Source: Skeletonema tropicum
Lineage: Eukaryota; Bacillariophyta; Thalassiosirophyceae; Thalassiosirales; Thalassiosiraceae
Assembly (NCBI GenBank): GCA_037178625.1
Contig: CM074147.1
Location: 1,116,001 to 1,180,000, forward strand
Length of the DNA stretch: 64,000 nt
Direction of reading: 5' to 3'
Shown piece by piece: positions 55,899-64,000 of the stretch. The translations under genes and the position numbers were made by a program. Each line of letters begins with the position of its first letter. Position 1 is the stretch's first letter. Below the pieces are notes generated by a model. It was not told where the DNA came from. It saw only the letters and a program-made list of their open reading frames with translations, and searched no databases.

Positions 55899-56962
55899 AT
55901 GAAGTTTGGCAACACAAATCCAGTTATATCCACCGTTGGTAGTAATGGTAAGGGCTTCCGTGCCGTGCGGAATCGGAGCAATGTCGATGCACGTCTTACT
56001 TCGTCAGGGGTCAAGACTGCCGCTAAACCGTCGGCTCCTGTCATTGCATTGAGCGTAACAGACATCAATTGGCGTTTGGTGCGTACCGACGATCGTATCT
56101 TCTTGCTGCTAGCGTCTGTTGCATTAGGCGATGGGTTTGACGTTGCCAAGTTGGAGAAGGAACAACTGCTCTTTTCTGCTCTTTCCGTCTTTGAAGTCGG
56201 GTCAATCAAGTACATCCTGAATGAACTGTCTGAACATTACCCGAATGTCCCAGTTGGTAAGACTGATTCTACTGACAAAGATGATCTGGTGTCTGCAGCG
56301 GTCAACTTCTTAATGTTTGCCGCTATTGCTCAGAAAGGAGGTACAAGCCAAGCGCCGTACACTTCAAATTGTGAGCATTTTTGGTAAGAGAGAAGGTTAA
56401 CCTTCGTGTGGTTCAATGATTTTGGTATTTTTGTTCATTGTACCGTTTTACAAATTCTGTCTTTCCTTTTTACTTACAAGTTTTTTTTTCAACCTTCAAC
56501 TTCACACCAGTGATGAGAACGGGAAACTTGTACTTGAAGACAAAACTCATTCGGGCTCCCGTGATCAACCTGTTCAAGATGATGATGAACCGGATTTGTC
56601 CGAGAAAGGTGCTGTCACGAAAAAGTCTAAACCGGTACCTGTCGGAGAGAAGGCCTCTCCTGATTCAACTATCATGTGAGTTTATTTTGTGTGCATGTGC
56701 ACTGCCGCACTAAGTATCGCTTGCTTATTGAATCATTTTAGTATAATCGATCACTGAACAATTTTACCTAATAAACAAATGCAACTGCCTTCTACATAGC
56801 GAGAATGAGTGGGTTGATTACACCCATTCAGATCTCTCGGATGGATGGAAAAGGAAGAGTATCAAGCGTAAGGGCGGCAAATCCCGCGGAACTATTTACC
56901 ACCATTACCTCTCCCCTGACAACAAAGTTTTCAAGAGTTTGAAGAAATGTGCAATAAACTGA
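55899..56962 (+). CDS. MBD-like domain protein
   Basis: Three exons fit with GT-AG junctions: 55899-56383, 56511-56675, 56800-56962, giving 270 aa. The N-terminal part has a helical region (YILNELSEHYPNV, LVSAAVNFLMFAAI); the middle is acidic and Lys-rich. The last exon encodes DGWKRKSIKRKGGKSRGT and HYLSPDNKVFKSLKKC, a good match to the pattern of methyl-CpG-binding domains (GW.R...R..GKS.G...YY.SP.GK.FRS). Whether it reads methylated DNA is unknown. The C-terminus is cut short where the helicase frame begins, so the gene may be truncated. The start codon is the first ATG of the open frame. Confidence 0.65.
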
Positions 56963-58593
56963 AAGAGCTGCTCGTACTGATGGTCGATGAAAGAAGCATG
57001 TTGGGCTCACACGTAACATTCGGTGCAGAGGAGCATGTGAGAGATTGCGCATTTAATGGGCACAATAAACGGGAGAGGTGGGGCGGTGTCCCGGTTGTGT
57101 TGTTCTTCGGTGACGACTACCAGCTGCCACCGTCCAACAAGGGGGGAGCAATAAACGGCTACCACGAATACCACAACAACGATAGGCCAAAAACAATGAC
57201 AGGAAAGAGTAAAAACAATCAAATATGCGATTACGAGGGTAGCAAAATCTTGACTGAGATGATGACGGATGTGGTCTTCATGTTGACGAAGAATTTTAGA
57301 GCAAAAGACAAGGAGGATAGCGATCTCATGAACAGGATGAGAGTGGGGAACCAGACTGATGAGGATGCAAAGCGCCTGATCAAACTACACATAGACGAAC
57401 TCGGAAAATATCATCCAAAACTGAGGGAAGAGGTAGAAAATGACCCAAAGACGTTGTGGGTATACGCGAAACGGGACGATATGTCCCAGAAAAATGTAGA
57501 CATGCTGATCAAAACACACGAACGACTGAAAGTACCAATAGCTAGGCTCAGGTGTCAATTCAGCAGCAGGATGGCGGGCAATAACACAGCATACCAGTCG
57601 CACTTTTACGGCAGGAGGCTATTCTACACCTTTGATGTGTGCGTAGGTGCACATGTTTGCTTGGAGTCAGCCAACATCGATCCCAACTCAGGATTGTACG
57701 TCTCAGCTATTGGGGTAGTAGTCGAGATCGTTTACGATAAGGATCGCTCCGTTGGACCAAACGGTAAAGGTGAGGTTAGCCTACCGAAGTACATTGTTGT
57801 GGATTTCCCTACATACAAACCACCACCAGGCGAGGACCCATGGGACAAGAACAACCCAACGGTGAGTAAAAGTTGACACACGAAAGACACAAGACAATTG
57901 CCACTCTCTGCGAAAACACTACTAACTCATTTCATACTGATACAAATGCATCCTACCCCAACTTATTGCGCACAGCACGTGCCAATCCCACCCTACGAGC
58001 AGATTTGCAACAGAGGATGCTGCACCGCATTATTCATGCCATTGCAAATTGCCTACGCCATCACCATCCACCGCTGTCAAGGACTCGAAGCTGGATTCGA
58101 CAAAGGAGACCGCTGGAACCGCATGATAATAGATCCAGCAGATGAGTTGTGGGAGATTAGCAAGTTTCTTGGAACAATGTACGTGGACGTGGCTACCAGC
58201 AGAGGCAAAACACTTGGCTCCAAAGATCAAGCATACCCGTCGGACAGTGCCATATACTGGACCGGAAGCAACATTTCAACGAACCGATTAAAAAATTGCA
58301 AGAGAAAGCAAAATGGCCAGTTCTGCGAATCGTACAAGAAGCGAGCAAATTGGGTGAAATACTTGGAGGGGAAGGCAGAAGAGTCGAAGACAAGGTATAG
58401 CAAGAGAAAGTTGGAAGAAATCACAGAAACATCGTACGCAGCAGCAATCAAGGGCAATTTCATCAAAGACAGGACAGACCTGACAACCAGGATTACCAAC
58501 ATCATAACCAACCCGAACAAGAAGTGGAAAGAAGCGAAGAAGGATCATGAAATCCCAAGTGATTACTTCGCAGGATCTTCATCTGGTGATTAG
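56941..58593 (+). pseudogene. PIF1-type helicase fragment (5' truncated)
   Basis: Two exons (about 56941-57861 and 57976-58593; 114-bp GT-AG intron). Present are motif II VDERSML, motif III FFGDDYQLPP, a TKNFRAK-type segment, AYAITIHRCQGLEAGF (late motif with the Gln-Gly) and YVDVATSRGKTLG. The Walker A (GxGKT) region is absent, so the fragment cannot hydrolyse ATP. It starts inside the last exon of the MBD-like gene in another frame, suggesting a chimeric junction. PIF1-like helicases occur as host proteins and in Helitrons; no Rep domain is seen here, so a Helitron origin is not supported. Confidence 0.8.
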
Positions 58594-59112
58594 TAAAATT
58601 GATCACTGCACAGTTTTACAAAACAGACACTTTCTCAACACAAAGAATACAACAACTCAATTAAGCGTCTGCATCTGGTGATCAGTAAAACATCTGCAAG
58701 CGCACGATTCGATATATCAAGCACAGTTTTACAAAAAGACATTTTCTCGTGACGAAGAAAGACAAAAACTAAATCGACTAACGCCCGTGTAAAACCTGTA
58801 TTTCTTTCTCGTACAGACCGATTTAGATGCTCAAAAAGCGCATCTAGTACAGTCAATTTCTCGCTTTCAACAGGTACTTCTTGCTTTCTACATAGGAACA
58901 CATACAGATCCTACGCCGGTAGTCTCTACCGAGGACTCTACGTGTCCCTAAAGTAAACCTTCTCACTAAAAAACACATGTACTGATTCCTACCTATAACT
59001 CTGTAGAATAATGGGGGTGAAAAATAATGAATTTTCCCACCTGTAATAGAAGGGCACCTGCGGCCCCCTATTACGCTGCTCTGCACTCCATGAACGGGGG
59101 CCCCGAGGGCCG

Positions 59113-60712
59113 ATCATTTATGGCAAAAATTCCCGGACATGTAAATGTTGCGATGGATGGAGTCACTGTCTTGGGCAAACAAAAGGTACGTGATTTATGT
59201 TCTGTACAATAACTTCATTGCTTTCAATTGTCTCACTACTATTTATGTTGCCCTGCTGTATCCTCTTCTGCCTAGATCGTATACACCGTCGCGAAGAGTG
59301 ACTTCTCACTCTTCCTCGAATGGAAAGATCTTGGAAGCGATAAGCATGTTACCGAAGCCGAAATAGAGGATGCTGTGAGGGTTTGTGAAAACGTCATGAA
59401 AGAATACAATGCGAAGATTGTGAGCATTCCTGTTGATAATGCTGCAAGGCATGTTGCGGATCGAGTTGGGAAGGAACTTGAAGAAAAGTATCCAGGGATG
59501 AAGGTCATAGTTACACGCGATCCGGCTCATTGCATCGATTTGCTTATGAAAGACCTAGCCAAGACTTCAGTTATGCAACTTGTCATAAAGTATGCTAGGA
59601 AAGTCAGGGACTTCGTGAAGATTGATCGCATTGATTCTTTCCGACGCAGCGCAGCTCTAGTGGATGAGCTCGTGTTTTACTCCAAAGTTTTCTGCCCCGT
59701 GGAGACACGGATGAACCTTCTACATGACGTTGTTGTGAGCGCTCGCAAGTGTCGTGACTTTCTTCTTGTACTTCCTGGCAAGGCGGAGTATCAAAAGTAT
59801 CGTAGTGAGCGCACTGCAACAAAGCAAGCTGAGTTGGATGAGCTGATGGAGCACTTCAAGAAGGAAAATATTTGGAAGATGTTTGATGTTGTTATTGCCT
59901 TCACGCTCCCTTTCAAGGAAGCACATTTGGCTTGTTCCCGCAAGGATATGCCACTTAGTGCTTACCCCCTCTTGGTTCAAGCGCTGCGCAATGATATTAA
60001 CAAGTGTCTCACTCCCGAGTTTGATGAACTTCTTGGTCAGGGCTCAAGAGCAGAAGTTGCTGGTATGATCCGTGAACGTTTCAATATGGATGGTGTTGAT
60101 CCCAGCGGACTGAAGGTTGGTTTACTCGATGAGCATCACTTGATGTGTTTCCTCTGTGACCCAAACTCTCGTGTGTGGAGGGAGTTGTTCTACCTGCAGA
60201 CTAACAAGGCTGCGCTCGTAAGGAAGATGATCGAGTGGTATGTGCCTTTGGGTGAAGATGGTTCTGATGAGATGCGGAGGAGAGTTAAAAAGGATTTTGA
60301 GGACTTTGATACTCAAAACAATGACTGGTTTCATTCTTTTGACGTTCCACTTCCATCGCTTCCATCTTTGGAACAGCTGCAACAGAACAACAAGTCTTTT
60401 AGTATCAAAAATGTGGTACAGTATGTGGAATCAACTGGTGCTATTTCTGGTCGCATCACGTGGTTTGAATGTTATGCAGGATCATCTGACTTCTATCGAT
60501 TGGTTGCTAAGCCTCTAATGTCTATGGGAACTGTCGGATCGATGGATTGTGAGCGTAGGGCCAAACCTCTGAAGAACAGCATTCTTGTGAAGGATAGGAA
60601 TAGGATGAAGGATCCAACTGGTGTTGCACTTCTTCGAGGGAAGGAAAACCTCCGTCATATCATGGATGCGAAGAAGATGCTTGGAAAGAAGCTTGCTGAC
60701 AGTCTCTCTTAG
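59113..60712 (+). CDS. hAT transposase catalytic and dimerisation part
   Basis: Two exons, about 59113-59185 and 59276-60712, with a 90-bp GT-AG intron. The first Asp of the triad lies in VNVAMDGVTVLGKQK and the second in VSIPVDNAARHV; TRDPAHCIDLLMKDL and ITWFECYAGSSDFYRLV follow. The C-terminal MGTVGSMDCERRAKPLKNS is the hAT dimerisation segment. The catalytic core is uninterrupted, but the protein is separated from its BED finger by the foreign insert, so no complete enzyme can be made from this copy. Confidence 0.82.
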
Positions 60713-60843
60713 AGTGATGTGTTGACTGCAGAGTGCAAAGTATTACGACTATCTCAGGATAAGCTAGAGTGAAATTTAATCCCTTGAAATTTCTGAAATT
60801 TCTGAAATTTCAACCTGCAATTTTCAACCCCCTCCAAAAATGG

Positions 60844-60861
60844 TGAAATTCCATTACGCTA
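60844..60861 (-). repeat. Right terminal inverted repeat of nested hAT
   Basis: TGAAATTCCATTACGCTA on the plus strand, followed by ACCGATTC. Confidence 0.92.
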
Positions 60862-60869
60862 ACCGATTC

Positions 60870-63410
60870 ATGCGGGTTCAGTTGCATTGGTATTCAATCC
60901 GGTTACAGGTCTAGTATCACCAGCATATCATGTGGTTTTCGATGACAATTTTAGTACCGTACCCTATATGCAGAACGCATCGGTGCCACCAATGTGGGAA
61001 CAGCTTGTTCAGACTTCATCCGAACTAGCTATGTACTTCAGAGGATTTTCGTTTGACAGATACTTGGTTGAAGAATATGAACGAGGGGAATATCGAACCC
61101 CTGCCGATGGATGGGACTAGGAAACGAAAAGCGACGGCTATTACTGATCCCTTTGCAATAATAAACGATCGAAACAACAGCAAGAATCCAAATACACCGG
61201 CATCATCCGCTCCTATCGACACAATGCCAGTTGTGCCAGTTGCCGAGGGAGGCGGCGAGTCAGGCAGTTTACCTTCGGCGAAGGAAGAAGACGCTGCAGC
61301 AAGTCTTTCTACACCACAACGAAGTACACAAAACAATAATGCCATGACAGCGACAGAGAAATCAACCGCTCCAGCTCCAACAGCTCAGGTCTCCAATGAA
61401 TTGGAGATGCCAACAGTTATCAATCTTGCGGAAGCAGGGCTACGGCGATCTGAACGCATTAGAGCTCAGGCAGAGAAATGTGCTACCGCCCTATCTACTA
61501 TTGGAACTGCTACAGAAACCTTGTCACGTACTCGTGCTGGCAGATGTCTGTACACTGCTCTTTCAACAGTAAGCACCATTTCTGAAATATCTATGCCAAA
61601 TCACAACATCTTTCATCATGATGTTACATCCAACGGTAAATCACCCACCTTGACTCATCGTATGATGCAGAAGTATCACGAGGCGAATGAACTCTACGAT
61701 GGGACTTTCAACGCTACACATTTCTTTTCTCTAGTCACTCAAGATATATCATCAAATGAGACTTTTCACTATGGTCAAGCGATGCAACAGGCCGACAAAG
61801 ACGATTTTCGCGAGGCGATGATAAAAGAAGTCAGAGATCATGAACAGCGGGGTCATTGGGAATTAGTACCGAGATCAGATATGCCTGACGGCATGAAAGC
61901 AATTAAATCAATCTGGTCATTTAAGCGCAAGAGGAGTCCAGCAGGACTATTACTCAAGCATAAAGCACGACTTTGTGCGCATGGTGGTATGCAGCAATGG
62001 GGGGAGAACTACTGGGAGACCTATTCTCCGGTGGTAAATATGTTGACTGTTCGACTTTTACTCCTTATCTGCAAGATCCACGGGTTACACTCCAAATCTA
62101 TTGATTTCGTCTTAGCGTTTCCGCAGGCGGACTTGGAGGAAGACATTTGGATGGAACTCCCCATCGGATTTGAATACGACGATTCAGACGATGAAGATAA
62201 TACCGGGAGGGGGAGAGTAGATCCAAACAAGTCTAGATATCTGCTGAAGTTGAAGAAGAATCTGTACGGGCTCAAGCAAGCCAGTCACAATTGGTATCAA
62301 CATTTGAAAGAAGGTCTAATGAAGCGAGGTTTAACTCCGAGTGCCATTGATAGCTGTCTTTATCTCAAGAAAGGTTTGGCGGTATTGACGTATGTGGATG
62401 ACTGCATCTTAGTCAGTACAAGCCAAGACACTCTCGACAACTTTGTCAAGTCTTTGGTTGAAGGCGAAGAGAAATTTATTCTCACTGATGAAGGGGATAT
62501 TGATAAGTTTCTTGGGATAGAGATACAGCATTACGATGATGGTTCATTCGAGCTTTCACAACCTCATCTTATCCAACGAATTGTTAGTGAGATAGGACTC
62601 GGTGATGACAGTAAGTGGGGCCAAGCAGCAAAGTCTCGTTCTACACCTGCGGATAAAGCTATTCTATCGAAAGACAGCAATGGCATAAAACGCAAGTATA
62701 CGTGGAAATATCGTACAGCTATCGGGATGTTGACTTACCTGCAAGGCAATACTAGACCAGACATTTCAGTTGCTACACACCAATGCGCAAGATTTTCGAT
62801 GGATCCGAAGCGGAGTCACGAGGTAGCAGTAATGAAGATTGGAAAATATCTACGTACGTCAATGGACAAGGGAATTATCTACAAACCAGACAAGAAGTTG
62901 GGCTTAGAATGCTATGTTGACGCTGATTTCGCTGGTGGTTGGCAACATGCAGATGCTGAATCAGCAGAGAGCGTGATGTCAAGAACTGGATACATCCTCA
63001 TGTATGCAAACTGCCCAATTCACTGGGTAAGTAAGTTGCAAACGGAAATTGCTTTGAGTACTGCGGAAGCGGAATACATCGCGCTATCGCAAGCACTACG
63101 AGAAGTAATTCCAATGATGGAGATGATGAAAGAATTGAAAACTGCATTCCCAATGGAGATTACAATTCCAAATTTCAACTGCACCGTGCACGAAGATAAT
63201 CAATCATGCATCAGTATGGCGACGAAGCAGAAATTCTCTCCGAGGACAAAACACATTGCGCTGAAGTATCATCATTTTCGCTCTTTTGTGAACGCGAACA
63301 AAATCCTGATTAAGTATGTCAACACGCAAGATCAACTTGCAGATGCATTGACAAAACCTCTTGATCCTGAAACATTTATTCGTTTACGCAAGATGCTAAT
63401 TGGATGGTAA
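60870..63410 (+). CDS. Copia reverse transcriptase and RNase H segment
   Basis: The integrase end (GSVALVFNPVTGLVSPAYHVVFDDNF) runs in one frame to about 61050, then shifts to the frame of 61053-63410. Reverse transcriptase: MKAIKSIWSFKRK, KARLCAHGGMQQWG, FVLAFPQADL, LKKNLYGLKQASHNWYQ and the catalytic YVDDCI. RNase H: CYVDADFAGGW, ALSTAEAEYIALSQA and HEDNQSCISM give Asp-Glu-Asp; RTKHIALKYHHF and TQDQLADALTKPLD complete the Copia signature. All catalytic residues are present despite the frame break. It ends at the stop 19 bp before the 3' LTR. Confidence 0.9.
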
Positions 63411-63428
63411 TGCCTCGCTACGAGGGAG

Positions 63429-63635
63429 TGTTGGAATACACGGGACTCAATCAGTGACTGGAACCAAGAGGGTCTTTACCTCTTTACTATCCAGGCACCA
63501 GACCTGTGTAGACCTGTGTACGACGGAACTAGCTCGCCCTTTATTACTAGCTAACGATTAAATATATAGTTTGTTTACGTGAATCTCCATGAACGTGTGT
63601 TCGCTAGGAGGCGTTGTCCGTAGCAGATTATAAGA
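63429..63635 (+). repeat. 3' LTR of the Copia element
   Basis: Begins TGTTGGAATACACGGGAC after a purine-rich GAGGGAG. About 207 bp long; the last 50 bp are identical to the 5' LTR remnant. The right boundary is set where identity with the 5' remnant ends. Confidence 0.75.
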
Positions 63636-63945
63636 TCAGCACAGCCACACTCTCCTCAGTGCAAACAAGGCGACAAACTCAGCATCTCCTAAATTCTTGC
63701 GTGTACCGCTGGATCTTCGTGGTCAAAGCATCGATAGCAAGGGAGCGCTAAGTATTACTAGTAGATGTAACGTCCCATGGTGTAGGCCAGTGGGTGGTGA
63801 CAGGTGGTGACATCAAATTCGCATTTTAATTCCTACGTAGCTTCATAGTAGCTCCTCTGTAGAAGCCCAACGAACTTTCCAGGAAGTCTCCAGGAAGTCT
63901 CCAGGAAGTGGCAAAAAAGATTTTTTTCAATTGTTACGGAACTCG
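63636..63945 (-). mobile_element. Truncated second copy of the Tc1-like element (right part)
   Basis: Matches 46816-47111 almost exactly but has 14 bp more in the inverted repeat (GTAGGCCAGTGGGTGG), agreeing with the left repeat of the other copy. It is followed by TA and then by the same flank (GTATCGGTGTCGCGAGTTG) as at 47114, so it arose by segmental duplication and not by independent transposition. Confidence 0.85.
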
Positions 63946-64000
63946 TAGTATCGGTGTCGCGAGTTGAAGCTAGGAACATATATATGAGAAATGTAGTCCC
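63946..64000 (+). other. Start of another duplicated family spacer at the window edge
   Basis: Identical to 47112-47166, the leader of family copy 4. A fifth family copy may lie just outside the window. Confidence 0.6.

Larger units (their letters stand above)
54462..59112. mobile_element. Foreign insert inside the nested hAT, family undetermined
   Basis: Separates the two transposase parts. It carries an MBD-like gene and a PIF1-type helicase fragment. The left edge is GC-rich (GCGCGGGCCCTCGGGGCC near 54520-54540), and the right edge has GGGGGCCCCGAGGGCC near 59095-59110, a short inverted match. No convincing terminal repeats or target duplication were found, so the exact ends are uncertain. 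The 54470-55898 part holds diverged 60-90 bp direct repeats (54600-54880, CGGCTATAAAGTTGCTCTGC) and no gene. The 58594-59026 part shows no gene. Confidence 0.55.
53545..60861 (+). mobile_element. hAT-family DNA transposon inserted in the Copia integrase region
   Basis: An 18-bp perfect inverted repeat, TAGCGTAATGGAATTTCA, lies at 53545-53562 and inverted at 60844-60861. The 8-bp target duplication ACCGATTC is at 53537-53544 and 60862-60869. It encodes a hAT transposase in two parts, separated by about 4.6 kb of foreign sequence (54462 to about 59112). Excising the element at the 8-bp duplication restores the Copia reading frame exactly. Confidence 0.92.
48849..63635 (+). mobile_element. Copia-type LTR retrotransposon with nested insertions
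   Basis: Order of parts: truncated 5' LTR remnant, gag, a membrane-spanning pol leader, protease, integrase, [hAT insertion 53545-60861], reverse transcriptase-RNase H, 3' LTR. Integrase before reverse transcriptase defines Copia (Ty1) organisation. Frames are broken at about 51589 (stop), about 51900 and about 61050 (shifts), so it is defective. No target duplication could be seen: the 5' LTR is cut short against the 3' flank of family copy 4, and the right side abuts a truncated Tc1-like element. Confidence 0.88.

Noticed and set aside
54462..59112. Helitron
   Set aside because: PIF1 motifs are present but there is no Rep (HUH) domain, no 5' TC and no clear 3' hairpin-CTRR end.

Overview
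This window looks like nuclear DNA of a diatom, most likely a centric one. The evidence is short GT-AG introns (about 75-320 bp), a Rab2 GTPase, a fused aspartokinase-homoserine dehydrogenase, secreted proteins with a Cys-rich repeat (GNDGSP...GLCQGDCDND...) that I associate with diatoms, and many Copia, hAT, Tc1-like and non-LTR elements. The genus is inference; no species marker was seen.

Layout. 1-4.5 kb: Rab2 (minus) and a type II membrane protein (minus). 4.8-8.4 kb: a decayed hAT transposon with 15-bp inverted ends and an 8-bp target duplication, split by a 1.9-kb long-inverted-repeat element, followed by a second hAT relic. 9.4-14.5 kb: aspartate-semialdehyde dehydrogenase (minus) head-to-head with bifunctional aspartokinase-homoserine dehydrogenase (plus). 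The two genes cover the first three steps of threonine/methionine synthesis and share a 495-bp promoter region. 15.3-19.6 kb: two tandem secreted Cys-rich/ricin-B-like proteins, each followed by a partial copy of the 5' region of the sorting-nexin gene found at 30 kb. 19.7-29.8 kb: two insertions separate those partial copies from the intact gene: a 2.9-kb element with a 453-aa basic protein, and a complete 7.2-kb non-LTR retrotransposon with a 19-bp target duplication. 30.3-36.9 kb: a 2182-aa PXA-PX-nexin-C sorting nexin. 37.9-48.7 kb: four tandem copies of an unrecognised family with SUMO-interacting-like motifs and RRxS sites; only copy 2 is intact. A Tc1/mariner-like element with long terminal repeats lies between copies 3 and 4. 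48.8-63.6 kb: a Copia retrotransposon containing a hAT element, which in turn contains an MBD-like gene and a PIF1 helicase fragment. The window ends in a duplicate of the Tc1 right end plus its flank, so a fifth family copy may start just beyond the edge.

How it fits together: host genes are few (Rab2, the membrane protein, the two aspartate-pathway enzymes, the secreted pair, the sorting nexin and the tandem family). The rest is nested or decayed mobile DNA. Several insertions can be removed on paper at their exact target duplications and restore a continuous reading frame or flank, so the insertion order can be read directly.
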